From Gemmatimonadota bacterium (GTDB taxonomy: Bacteria > Gemmatimonadota > Gemmatimonadetes > Longimicrobiales > Gaopeijiaceae): a stretch of DNA of 50,152 nt. Position numbers and translations under genes: made by a program. Of this stretch, positions 14,908-24,653 are shown one piece after another. A model generated the notes under the pieces. It did no database searches. It worked only from the letters and a program-made list of their open reading frames with translations, and was not told the DNA's origin. The stretch covers positions 1 to 50,152 of the forward strand of contig JAPPNO010000131.1 in NCBI GenBank assembly GCA_028873845.1, in the 5' to 3' direction. Positions within the stretch are counted from its first letter, which is position 1. Every line of letters starts with the position of its first letter.

Positions 14908-16164
14908 TCAGCTCCGCGCCAACGTGAGCAGGACGATGCGCTCGACATCCAGCTCGTCGCGAGTCAGCCCGAGGACGTAATCGGTCCCGATTTCGAGGAC
15001 CTCCACGCCCGCCGGCATCGTCACGCGGGCCCGCAACGGCCCTTCGGTGGCGTACACGTGATAGGATCGCGGCGCGGACGCTTCGGCCCGGTACGACCCC
15101 ACCCATACCATGCCCAGCTCGTCGACCACGAGATGACCGATGTTCGGTATCGAGTCGGGCGCGGGGAGGTGCTCCCGGATGTGCTCGGGTGACCCCACTC
15201 TCCGCGCGGAAACGGCCTCCCAAGCGGCCGTGAGCTCATCCGTGGTGGGAGGTCGGCGGGCATGTCTGACGGGGATGGTCGCGCCGGGGAGCACACTGTC
15301 GGCCGCAAGGTCGAAGGCGTGCACCACATCTCCCCACCCGTCCGCCACCACCAGCTTGCGCGGCCATCCGCCCACCGCGAAGACCCCCTTCCGCGCCATG
15401 GGCGGGGGAGCGTATCCCATCCCGCCGCTCAGCACGACCAGTTGTTCGGGGAGACGCGGGAGTCCTTCGAAGGGTACCGCCCAGCCCACCTCCTTCAGGA
15501 ACACGCCCAGACGGTCGATCGAGTCCAGGGTCCAGGGCAACACGGCCAGTTCGTCCTCGAGTCGCCACGGCCCGGCTTCGCGGGGCTTCCGGGCCGGGTC
15601 GAAGTCGCTGCCTGTGCACGCGAGCACGTGGTCCCCGACGAAGCTCGGGACCGAACACTCGGAGGCATAGTACCGGCCGAACTTCTGGAGGTCCCCTACC
15701 GCAAGCCGTACGTGGGCGATCAGCGCGCCGTCGGCGGCGTAGCGAATCCTGGAGAGACCGTCCTGCACCTGGAGGGTATCGCCGGGAAGGGTCTCGACGT
15801 GCGTCGGGTTGCGCATCTCGCCGGGGCCTTCACCGGGGCCGCCCGCCGTCCACAGGTGGGTGCCGTCGGGCGAGAAGGCGCGCAGTTGGCTGGAGGCGCC
15901 GTCCAGCACGACGACCGTCCCGGTGGAGAGACGGGTGGCACCGCGAATCTGGGAGAAGAGGTGTGCGTCCGGGCCTTCCAGCAGTCCGAGGAGCAGGGCG
16001 GGTTCCGGGGCCACCTGCCAGACGGGGTCGGTCGATCCCGGGTCCTGGCCGGCCTCTACGCCGTCGCGGGTTCCGGCGCTATCGCGGCCTCGCGGATCGG
16101 AGTCCCGGTCCTGCAAGCAGGAAATGGCCGGAAGAAGGGCCAAGAGGGAAATCCAACGCCTCAT
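14908..16164 (-). CDS. 6-bladed beta-propeller lipoprotein
   Basis: This 418-residue protein starts MRRWISLLALLPAISC, a short lipoprotein signal with Cys at residue 16. The mature region holds propeller blades with strand/turn pairs such as IRGATRLSTGTVVVLDG, SQLRAFSPDGTHLWTAGG and the signature GGPGEGPGEM, then DTLQVQDGLSRIRYAADG and later VVVLSGG-type strands. It resembles the protein encoded divergently at 16412-17584, including ELTAAWEAV and a C-terminal IGTDYVLGLTRDELDVERI element (compare VGDDYLLGARLDELDVPHI), so the two are paralogues. Function is unknown; these are a common cell-surface family in Gemmatimonadota and Bacteroidota. The end of the gene lies 74 bp from the EVE gene start. 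Confidence 0.78.
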   Translation of the reverse strand: MRRWISLLALLPAISCLQDRDSDPRGRDSAGTRDGVEAGQDPGSTDPVWQVAPEPALLLGLLEGPDAHLFSQIRGATRLSTGTVVVLDGASSQLRAFSPDGTHLWTAGGPGEGPGEMRNPTHVETLPGDTLQVQDGLSRIRYAADGALIAHVRLAVGDLQKFGRYYASECSVPSFVGDHVLACTGSDFDPARKPREAGPWRLEDELAVLPWTLDSIDRLGVFLKEVGWAVPFEGLPRLPEQLVVLSGGMGYAPPPMARKGVFAVGGWPRKLVVADGWGDVVHAFDLAADSVLPGATIPVRHARRPPTTDELTAAWEAVSARRVGSPEHIREHLPAPDSIPNIGHLVVDELGMVWVGSYRAEASAPRSYHVYATEGPLRARVTMPAGVEVLEIGTDYVLGLTRDELDVERIVLLTLARS

Positions 16165-16261
16165 GCAGCCTCGGTCCCTGTTGAGTAGTGAAGTCAGCCG
16201 CGAGCTGTCGCTCGCAGAGACGAAAGTTACGCGCACCTCCGTGAAGGCCGCCACGTCGGAC

Positions 16262-16290
16262 TTGTAGTATAAAGACTTGTGATATATAAT
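16262..16290 (+). promoter_or_regulatory. Predicted promoter in the divergent propeller intergenic region
   Basis: TTGTAG (16262-16267) and a perfect TATAAT (16285-16290) are 17 bp apart in a short AT-rich patch. The next gene on this strand starts at 16412, giving a leader of about 115 bp. The remaining part of the 247-bp divergent gap shows no other clear motif. Confidence 0.55.
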
Positions 16291-16411
16291 CGGATCCCCG
16301 AGCGCCCCTTGGGAACCGGTCGGCGCGGCGAGACGGGCCGTGCACGCGGTCGCCGGTACCAGTTCGGTACGACGGGCGTCTGTCGGCGGCACGGAGGGAG
16401 CAGAGAGGACC

Positions 16412-17584
16412 ATGAAGCGGAAACCCCACCTCACCGGGGCACTCGTCGCCACCTGGCTGACCGTCGTCACCGGTTGCCAGACCGAATCCGCCCCGGCGTC
16501 GGACCTCATCCACGAAACGCGGGATTCCGCCGGGATCCCCATCGCCGAGAACACCGGCTTCCCGTCCCCCGAGGACAGCTGGGTGGTGGACGCAGAGCCA
16601 TTCCTGTCGATCGGCGGGGCATCGGCCGACCCCCCGGCCATGTTCGACAACGTCATCCAGGCCACTCGATTGAGTGACGGGCACATCGCGATCCTGGAGA
16701 GTGAGGTTGCCGAACTGCGCTACTTCGACAGCGGGGGCCGACACCTGAGAACCGCCGGGGGCCGAGGTGAGGGGCCGGGAGAATTCGAGTACGCCGCGAC
16801 CTTCGTGCGTCTGCCGGGTGACACGCTGCTCGTGGACGCCGGCGATCGGCACCTTTACTTCGCCCCCAACGGAGACTACGCCGGCGAGAAGGCGATCGAC
16901 CTCGTGGGCCTGCTCGGCCGCGATCGTACCGCCTGTGGCCCGATCTCGCTTCTGGCGGATGGGTCATTACTCCTTTGCGAACCCGTCCAGCCCGATGTCC
17001 GTGGCCGCTGGGGGTCCCGCCGAGTCGCCCGGCTCGTGCGCATCGCCGGCGGCGGGACCGAGCAGCCCTTGGGGCTTTTCGTCAGCCCCAACGGGGGCGT
17101 GCTGTTCTCCTTCGGCACCTGGTTCGCTTCCGGAGGCTCTCCGATGAGCGTCGCGATCGTGAACAACCCGGAGTATTCGGTTGAAGTGTGGAGCCCCGAT
17201 GGGGAGTTGCGCCGCATCATCCATCGCCGGGACGGCCGGCGGCCCCCGACGGACCAGGAAGTCGATGCCGCACTGGAAATGGCGATGCGGCTTCCTCCCA
17301 TGGGACCGTCACCACCCACACCCGAAACACCCGATCTGGTTCCGGCCGCATTCGGACTGACCGTCGGCACGCACGGGGACGTGTGGGTCCGGCGAGCCCC
17401 CCTTCCCGGAATGCGGGACGCGACCGTGTTCGACGCCTTCGACCACGAGGGCCGGTTCCGCGGGCAAGTCCGGTTCGACGGGTATTTCTGGCTCTACGAG
17501 GTCGGGGACGACTACCTGCTCGGGGCGCGGCTGGACGAACTGGACGTTCCCCACATCCAGCTTCACCGGCTTCGGCGGGAATGA
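16412..17584 (+). CDS. 6-bladed beta-propeller lipoprotein
   Basis: This 390-residue protein has a lipoprotein signal, MKRKPHLTGALVATWLTVVTGC, with VTGC as the lipobox. Blades follow with repeated strand-turn elements: VIQATRLSDGHIAILES, ELRYFDSGGRHLRTAGG, the hallmark GRGEGPGEF, DTLLVDAGDRHLYFAPNG and ISLLADGSLLLCEP. The C-terminus (VGDDYLLGARLDELDVPHI) closely parallels that of the divergently encoded propeller protein, so the pair looks like a tandem inversion of paralogues. No enzyme motifs are seen. It has its own promoter and a GAGAGGA ribosome site before the ATG. The PadR-regulator gene follows 74 bp downstream on the same strand. Confidence 0.8.
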   Translation: MKRKPHLTGALVATWLTVVTGCQTESAPASDLIHETRDSAGIPIAENTGFPSPEDSWVVDAEPFLSIGGASADPPAMFDNVIQATRLSDGHIAILESEVAELRYFDSGGRHLRTAGGRGEGPGEFEYAATFVRLPGDTLLVDAGDRHLYFAPNGDYAGEKAIDLVGLLGRDRTACGPISLLADGSLLLCEPVQPDVRGRWGSRRVARLVRIAGGGTEQPLGLFVSPNGGVLFSFGTWFASGGSPMSVAIVNNPEYSVEVWSPDGELRRIIHRRDGRRPPTDQEVDAALEMAMRLPPMGPSPPTPETPDLVPAAFGLTVGTHGDVWVRRAPLPGMRDATVFDAFDHEGRFRGQVRFDGYFWLYEVGDDYLLGARLDELDVPHIQLHRLRRE

Positions 17585-17658
17585 GACGCGACCCGGTCCT
17601 GTTACGCGGCGGCCCTGCGGCGAGCCCGCGACCAACCTGCCAATGAGGCGACACCAAC

Positions 17659-17988
17659 GTGCAACAGATCACTCTCTCCAAGCGAATCAACGAGCTCCTC
17701 GTACTGGCGGTGCTCGACCACGGACCCGCGCACGGCTACCAGATCGCGCTCTCCGTCGAGGAACGGACCGGCGGGGCCTTCTCCTTCCAGCACGGCACCC
17801 TCTACCCGATCCTGCACAGGCTTGAAGCGGAGGGCCGATTGCAGAGCGAATGGCACGGAGAGCGTCGGCGGCGCAAGACGTATCATCTGACGGCTGCGGG
17901 GCGCGCGGAACTGGCAGCCGGAGCGGAGGAGCTCGAGCGGCAGTTTCAAGCGCTCTTCGGTCTGATCCGGGGCACTCATGTCGCGTGA
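17659..17988 (+). CDS. PadR-family transcriptional regulator
   Basis: This 109-residue winged-helix protein of the PadR type has INELLVLAVLDHGPAHGYQIAL, then GTLYPILHRLEAEGRLQSEW, which is the recognition helix and wing, and RKTYHLTAAGRAELAAGAEE. The C-terminal helix would dimerise the protein. PadR regulators of this kind are very often encoded directly upstream of a membrane protein with an N-terminal permease-prefix domain, as here. The start is a GTG at 17659-17661; no ATG fits. The stop overlaps the start of the next gene by 11 bp, so the two are translationally coupled. The ligand is unknown. Confidence 0.9.
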   Translation: MQQITLSKRINELLVLAVLDHGPAHGYQIALSVEERTGGAFSFQHGTLYPILHRLEAEGRLQSEWHGERRRRKTYHLTAAGRAELAAGAEELERQFQALFGLIRGTHVA

Positions 17989-18787
17989 ACACCCGCTGAA
18001 GCGCGTCGAACGCGGCCTGAAGGTCCCGCCGCGGCGCCGCCTGGACCTGATCGAGGAGGTCGACGCCGACGTGCGGGCGCTACAGGCGGAACTTGAGCGG
18101 CGTGGCCGGACTCCGGGCCAGGCCCGCCGCGCCGCGCTGCGGCAAGCCGTACCCGACGACCGGGCGCTCGCGGACCTTGAGGCCCGTCACGCTCCCCCGC
18201 TGGGGCGCTGGGCAGGCGCGACCGGGTGGATCGACAGGGCGGTCGTGCTGGGGGTGGCCCTGGCGGCGACCCTGGCCGGCTTCATCGCTGTGATTGCGAT
18301 GTATGGATCCGGGGTTCCCCTTGTCCCGGCTTTCGTGATCTGGCCGCTGGCGGTCGTGATCGCCGCGCTCGCCGCGAACCTGTCCTGGGCCGTGATTCAG
18401 CTTTTGGTCCACGGGGACCTTCGGCCCCGGCAACGTCGGTTGCTGTGGACCCGGCAGGCCGGTCTGGTGGTCGCCGCGGTCGCGCTCGGAGCGCTGGGCG
18501 CCGCCTGGGTGGGACGCGTGACTCTCGCGCCGCTCGAACCCCAAATGTGGGCGGAGCCGATGTGGGAGCCGCCGGTGTTGGAGGCCGTCGCCCGGATGGC
18601 GACGGTTGCCGGCACCGGTCTCGCCGCGGCGGTGTTCGGCCTCTTCGGGTGGCTCGCGCTTACGCCTCGCCTGCTGACCGATGAAGAAGCCGAACGCCGG
18701 ATCGCCCGCTTCTTCGCACAGGCGCGGCCGCACCTGGCGCTTGCTTCCGACCCTTCAGTCGACAACGAACACAGAGGAGAATCCTGA
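17978..18787 (+). CDS. Membrane protein with N-terminal permease-prefix domain
   Basis: This 269-residue protein begins with an acidic/basic helical domain (DLIEEVDADVRALQAELERRG then TPGQARRAALRQAV) like the permease-prefix domain found before ABC permeases and in PadR partners. Four or so hydrophobic segments follow: AVVLGVALAATLAGFIAVIAM, VIWPLAVVIAALAANLSWAV, GLVVAAVALGALGAAWV and AGTGLAAAVFGLFGWLALT. The C-terminus is cytoplasmic. It lacks the FtsX and MacB permease domains, so it is a short stand-alone version. It overlaps the PadR gene by 11 bp and the next gene by 1 bp (TGATG). The likely role is a membrane complex under PadR control; the substrate is unknown. Confidence 0.7.
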   Translation: MSREHPLKRVERGLKVPPRRRLDLIEEVDADVRALQAELERRGRTPGQARRAALRQAVPDDRALADLEARHAPPLGRWAGATGWIDRAVVLGVALAATLAGFIAVIAMYGSGVPLVPAFVIWPLAVVIAALAANLSWAVIQLLVHGDLRPRQRRLLWTRQAGLVVAAVALGALGAAWVGRVTLAPLEPQMWAEPMWEPPVLEAVARMATVAGTGLAAAVFGLFGWLALTPRLLTDEEAERRIARFFAQARPHLALASDPSVDNEHRGES

Positions 18788-19149
18788 TGGCCTTCATCGA
18801 ATCCCTGGGACTCATCCAGTACCCCCTCTGGATCGTAGTCCTTCTCATGCTCGTGCAGATCGCGCGCAGCATCGCCGAACTGATTCGCTCGGATGGTCCC
18901 GGGAGTCCGTTGCGGACGCACTCGATTCTCGTCCTCGGGGTCCTTGGTGCCTGCGTGGGCGTGCTCGGGAGCCTGATCGGTGTCCGCGTTGTGGCGAACG
19001 CCATGGCAAGGGCGGGCACGCCGACCGCACCCACTGCCTGGAGCGGGGTCGGGGTAGCTCTGGGTCCGTCCGTCGCCGGGTTCTTCCTGCTGGGTGTGGC
19101 CGCGGTGGTGTGGCTCGGGCTGCAGTATCTGTCTGGGCGCAGATCGTGA
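18787..19149 (+). CDS. Small three-span membrane protein, MotA/TolQ/ExbB-like
   Basis: This 120-residue protein has three hydrophobic segments: IQYPLWIVVLLMLVQIA, HSILVLGVLGACVGVLGSLIG and GVALGPSVAGFFLLGVAAVV. The Gly-rich pattern GVLGACVGVLGSLIG followed after a variable loop by SGVGVALGPSVAGFFLLG resembles the two conserved core helices of MotA/TolQ/ExbB channel subunits, without the long cytoplasmic domain. The identification is a weak pattern match. The ATG shares one base with the preceding stop (TGATG), so this is the third gene of the PadR operon. Copy B of the double palindrome begins 2 bp before its stop is complete. Confidence 0.6.
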   Translation: MAFIESLGLIQYPLWIVVLLMLVQIARSIAELIRSDGPGSPLRTHSILVLGVLGACVGVLGSLIGVRVVANAMARAGTPTAPTAWSGVGVALGPSVAGFFLLGVAAVVWLGLQYLSGRRS

Positions 19150-19184
19150 CAACTGTGCTTTACATTTTGTCAACCACAGTTCAC
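19147..19184. repeat. Double palindrome element, copy B
   Basis: The sequence matches copy A (11625-11662) at 30 of 38 positions, in the same orientation and with the same two-unit architecture: TGACAACTGTGCTTTACA then TTTGTCAACCACAGTTCAC. It begins at the stop codon of the small membrane protein gene and lies just before the end of the convergent M23 gene. No toxin-antitoxin gene lies next to it, unlike copy A. Confidence 0.5.
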
Positions 19185-19199
19185 TAATCCATCCTCCGC

Positions 19200-20390
19200 C
19201 TACCCCCGCCCACCCCCCTCCGCCGTCACCTCCACCTCGATCCTCTCCATCAGCCGCGCCGCCACGAACCCGTCCGACCCGTCGGGCAGCCGCACCCGGA
19301 ACCAGTCGCCCGACGCCCCGAGCACCCGAAGCCGCACCCCCGGATCCAGCTCCCGCACGATCTCACCCCGCCTCCCCGGTGACGCACGCAGCCGGATCCC
19401 ATCGTTCGCCGGCCGCACACGGACTCCCAGCAACTCCAGGTCGGCCGTCAGCTCGGGAAGCTCCGTGCGCGGCGGATCCAGAAACGGCCACGGGTCGATC
19501 GGCCCCCGCCGGTACAGCCCGAAGTGCAGGTGGGGCGGCGTGGTACGAGCGTTCCCCGTGTTCCCCACGAAGCCCACGGTGTCTCCGCGCTCGACCATCT
19601 GGCCGTTGCTCACGTGCTGGCTGTCCAGGTGGGCGTAGTACAGGCTGGCCTCGTGCACGGGCTCGCGGACCCACACGACCTTGCCGCCCATCGGCGTCTC
19701 GCGGACACGCCTCACCCGGCCATCGGTGGCGGCCAGCACCGGCGTCCCGCGCGGTGCGAAGATGTCGACGCCGTGATGCTCGCGGCGCCCCCCGTCCCGC
19801 TCGGCCCCGAAGACGCTCTGGATCGACCCCATGCCGCGCCCCTCAACCGGGAACCCCAGCTGGGCCTCCTCGCGCAGCGTCACTCGGTAATTCCCGCCCC
19901 TCAGCAACTCCGGCTGGACGCGCAGGATGAAATCGCCCCCCCGCCACGGTTCGTGCGTGAAGGTGCGTGACACCGAGTCGGACGAAAACACGGGCCGGAA
20001 TGCGTCTTCCTCGTTCGCGGGCACCCGGAAGAGATCGATGAAGAGGCGGGTGTCTTCTCCGGAATCGAGAGATACCTCGAAGGTGAGCTTGCGACCGCGC
20101 GGTATGTTGATCCGGTAGCCCACCGCCGACGGCCGCTCCGGCGTGATGTGGCCCGTCTCCTGGAAGGGGAGGGCGATGGTGGTCGCGTCCTCCAGGGCAC
20201 TCTCACCCGCGCGCGCCCAGTCCTTCCCGAGCGCCGTCTCGGCCAGTCCGGCTTCGGCCAACTGAGCCTGGTAGGTCTCGTGCGGGGTCAGGTCGCGGAA
20301 CCGGTCCTGCAGCTTCTCCGCCTGCTCGCAGGCAGCGAGCACCACAAGCACCGCGACCGGCCAGAACCGCCAGAATCGTGGTCGACCCAT
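19200..20390 (-). CDS. M23-family endopeptidase lipoprotein with a C-terminal SH3 domain
   Basis: This 396-residue protein has a lipoprotein signal (MGRPRFWRFWPVAVLVVLAAC). The middle region has a beta-sandwich segment (LTFEVSLDSGEDTRLFIDLF). It is followed by the LytM/M23 fold: REHHGVDIFAPRGTPVLA carrying the first zinc His and Asp, YYAHLDSQHV, VGFVGNTGNA and PPHLHFGLY with the last zinc His. The C-terminus GIRLRASPGRRGEIVRELDPG to FVAARLM is a bacterial SH3 domain. It probably hydrolyses peptidoglycan cross-links or acts as a regulator anchored in the outer membrane. All zinc ligands appear present. The gene lies 43 bp after pckA on the same strand. Confidence 0.88.
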   Translation of the reverse strand: MGRPRFWRFWPVAVLVVLAACEQAEKLQDRFRDLTPHETYQAQLAEAGLAETALGKDWARAGESALEDATTIALPFQETGHITPERPSAVGYRINIPRGRKLTFEVSLDSGEDTRLFIDLFRVPANEEDAFRPVFSSDSVSRTFTHEPWRGGDFILRVQPELLRGGNYRVTLREEAQLGFPVEGRGMGSIQSVFGAERDGGRREHHGVDIFAPRGTPVLAATDGRVRRVRETPMGGKVVWVREPVHEASLYYAHLDSQHVSNGQMVERGDTVGFVGNTGNARTTPPHLHFGLYRRGPIDPWPFLDPPRTELPELTADLELLGVRVRPANDGIRLRASPGRRGEIVRELDPGVRLRVLGASGDWFRVRLPDGSDGFVAARLMERIEVEVTAEGGGRG

Positions 20391-20433
20391 GGTCCTCCCT
20401 GTGAAGCCTGTGGCAGAAACCCGTGCTGTCCCC

Positions 20434-22002
<1,569 letters not shown>

Positions 22003-22157
22003 CTTCTAAAGCCTCCGAATTGGCCTGTTTTTTTCGGTCAGCGAGTGTCGGGCCCGGAGCGCCGGGCGAGACGGGGCAACCCGATAATGTGTCCGCCTCG
22101 CACGCGGGCGTCCACCGATGGGGCGCCGGGCTCCCGACTTCCACCCCACCGGGGGGG

Positions 22158-24410
22158 TCATGTCCGCGCGTCCACCGACGCGATCCCGATCAGGTGCACG
22201 ACATCGAGGACGCTGCATCCCCGCTGCAGAATGTGCACCGGCTTCTTCATCCCTAGCAGCACGGGGCCGATCACTTCGGCGTTTCCCAGCTGCGCCAACA
22301 GCTTGTAGGAGGCGTTGGAGGCGCTCAGGGTGGGGAAGACGAGGACGTTCGCGGGCCCGGTCAGATCGCTGAACGGGTACTTCGTCGCGATGATGTGCGG
22401 GTCGACCGCCACGTCGGCCTGCATCTCTCCGTCCACGAGCACTTCGGGCGCCAGGCGCTTGATCCAGTCCACCGCTTCGCGCACCTTCGCCGCCTCCGGA
22501 TGGCGGACCGAACCGAAGTTCGAGAACGACAGCATGCCGATGCGCGGTTCGATACCCAGGTCGCGCACGAAGCGGGCGGCCGAGACGGCGATCTCGGCAA
22601 GCGTCTCCGGGTCCGGGTCGATGTTGACGGTGGTGTCGGCGAAGAAAAGGGGATCCCGGTCCCGGAACGCCACCATGTGGAGCCCCGAGATCTTCCGCAC
22701 CGACTCGGAGGTGCCGATCACTCCAAGCACGGGGCGCAGGATCTGCGGATAGTTCGAATCGATTCCCGCCACCATGGCATCGGCGTCACCCGCGGCAACC
22801 ATCATGGCCGCGAAGTACACCGGCTGGTACGCGCGCGCCCTGGCCTCGGCGAGGGTGAGTCCTTTGCGCTCGCGCCGCCGGTGGAAGGCCTCGGCGTACT
22901 CGTAGCGCATCGATTCGACCGCGGGCGGATGAATGCACTCCACCCCGCGCAGGTCGATCCCCAGCTCGTCGGCGAAGCGGTGGATCTTCTCGGTCTTGCC
23001 GATCAGCACGATGCGGGCCGTCCCCTCCTCCATGACCTGCGCGGCCGCTCGGAGCACGCGTTCGTTGTAGCCGTCGGCCAGCACGATGCGCGCGGGCTCC
23101 TTCCTGGCGCGGCCGAGGATCCTGCGCATCGCCTCCCGGCCCGGTCCGAGGCTGGCTTCGAGACGGTCCCTGTACTCCTCCAGGTCGACGTCGGTGCGCG
23201 CTGCACCCGAATCCATCGCCGCCTTCGCGACCGCGGGCGACACATGCAGCAGCACCCGCGGATCGAACGGCTTGGGGATCAGGTACTCGGGGCCGAACTC
23301 GAAGCCGTCGTCGCCGTAGGCCTTCACCACCGACTCGGGCACCTCGTCGCGGGCCAGCTCGGCGAGGGCGCGGGTGGCGGCGAGCATCATCCCCTGGTCG
23401 ATCCTGCGCGCTCGCACATCCAGTGCGCCCCGGAAGAGGAAGGGGAAGCCGAGCACGTTGTTCACCTGGTTCGGGTAGTCCGACCTGCCCGTGGCCATGA
23501 TCGCGTCGTCGCGCACGCGGGCCACCTCTTCCGGGGTGATCTCGGGATCGGGGTTGGCCAGGGCGAAGATGATCGGCGCGGGCGCCATCGACTCGACCAT
23601 CGCGCAGTCGATCAGCCCCTTGGCCGACAGCCCGATGACCACATCGGCCCCCACCATCGCCTCGGCGAGGGTGCGCACCGGCCGCTCGGTGGCGAACTGC
23701 GCCTTGTACGCGTTCATCCCCTCCTTGCGGCCCTCGTGGATCACGCCCACCCGGTCGGTCATGACCAGGTTTTCGGGCCGGACCCCGAGCCGCAGGCAAT
23801 GCCGTGCCGTCGCAACCGACGACGCCCCCGCACCCACAAACACCAACCTGGCCTCACCGATGTCCCGTCCGGTGATCTCGAGCGCGTTGACCAGCGCCGC
23901 CCCCCCGATGATGGCGGTGCCGTGCTGGTCGTCGTGAAAGACCGGGATGCGCATCGTCTCGCGGAGCGTCTCCTCGATCAGGAAGCACTCCGGCGCGCGG
24001 ATGTCCTCGAGGTTGATGCCGCCGACCGTCGGCTCCAGCATCTGGCAGAAACGGATGACTTCGTGCGGATCCTCCGTGTCGATCTCGATATCGAAGACGT
24101 CGATCCCCGCGAACTTCTTGAAGAGGACACCCTTGCCCTCCATGACCGGCTTGGCCGCCATAGCGCCGATGTTGCCCAGCCCGAGGACCGCCGTCCCGTT
24201 CGAGACCACCGCGACCAGGTTGCCGCGCGCAGTGTAGCGAAAGACCTCTTCCGGGTTGTCGTGGATGGCCATGCAGGGTTCGGCCACGCCCGGGCTGTAC
24301 GCCAGGGTCAGGTCCCTTTGCGTGGCGACCGCCTTGGTGGGAACCACCTCGATCTTCCCCGGGCGGCCCTCCGCGTGATAGACCAGCGCGTCGCTCTCGA
24401 ATGTCGACAA
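22158..24410 (-). CDS. maeB: NADP-dependent malic enzyme with C-terminal phosphotransacetylase domain
   Basis: The 750-residue protein has the MaeB architecture. Residues about 1-420 are malic enzyme: [73 protein letters not shown] and the Rossmann motif [16 protein letters not shown]. Residues about 420-750 form a phosphate-acetyltransferase-like domain ([20 protein letters not shown] and [17 protein letters not shown]). It oxidatively decarboxylates malate to pyruvate with NADP+; the PTA-like domain is thought to sense acetyl-CoA. The start is a TTG at 24408-24410 with GGAGA upstream, which gives the standard length. A good promoter lies 67-96 bp before the start. It precedes pckA. Confidence 0.95.
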   Translation of the reverse strand: MSTFESDALVYHAEGRPGKIEVVPTKAVATQRDLTLAYSPGVAEPCMAIHDNPEEVFRYTARGNLVAVVSNGTAVLGLGNIGAMAAKPVMEGKGVLFKKFAGIDVFDIEIDTEDPHEVIRFCQMLEPTVGGINLEDIRAPECFLIEETLRETMRIPVFHDDQHGTAIIGGAALVNALEITGRDIGEARLVFVGAGASSVATARHCLRLGVRPENLVMTDRVGVIHEGRKEGMNAYKAQFATERPVRTLAEAMVGADVVIGLSAKGLIDCAMVESMAPAPIIFALANPDPEITPEEVARVRDDAIMATGRSDYPNQVNNVLGFPFLFRGALDVRARRIDQGMMLAATRALAELARDEVPESVVKAYGDDGFEFGPEYLIPKPFDPRVLLHVSPAVAKAAMDSGAARTDVDLEEYRDRLEASLGPGREAMRRILGRARKEPARIVLADGYNERVLRAAAQVMEEGTARIVLIGKTEKIHRFADELGIDLRGVECIHPPAVESMRYEYAEAFHRRRERKGLTLAEARARAYQPVYFAAMMVAAGDADAMVAGIDSNYPQILRPVLGVIGTSESVRKISGLHMVAFRDRDPLFFADTTVNIDPDPETLAEIAVSAARFVRDLGIEPRIGMLSFSNFGSVRHPEAAKVREAVDWIKRLAPEVLVDGEMQADVAVDPHIIATKYPFSDLTGPANVLVFPTLSASNASYKLLAQLGNAEVIGPVLLGMKKPVHILQRGCSVLDVVHLIGIASVDART

Positions 24411-24476
24411 CGAATCGTCTCCAGTGCTGTGCGGGGCCGGCTATCGCAGAGGCCATGCCGGCTTTTCCGGGTTGGA

Positions 24477-24506
24477 ATCCTATCCGTAGCGGCGAAGCCC
24501 CGTCAA
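24477..24506 (-). promoter_or_regulatory. Predicted promoter of maeB
   Basis: On the minus strand TTGACG (24501-24506) and TAGGAT (24477-24482) are 18 bp apart. The TTG start of maeB lies about 66 bp downstream of the -10 box. Confidence 0.5.
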
Positions 24507-24653
24507 CGGGCGAACCCTTTGACGCCCTTCGCGCTCTAACCATCTTGACAGGTGACCACTCCCACACCCCCGGGTACCGAACACCGAATACCGCATGAAG
24601 ACCATGACCGGAGCCCGCGGCGCGTGGCCACCCCGGCGCGAGTGCCGAGAGCG

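Noticed and set aside
22140-22160. ACCCC/GGGGT stem right after maeB as a terminator
   Set aside because: The 5-bp stem is at the level expected by chance in such GC-rich DNA and no T-tract follows it.
22395-24539. 714-codon open frame opposite maeB
   Set aside because: Low-complexity translation rich in His and Arg with no domain. Its length is explained by the codon bias of maeB on the other strand.
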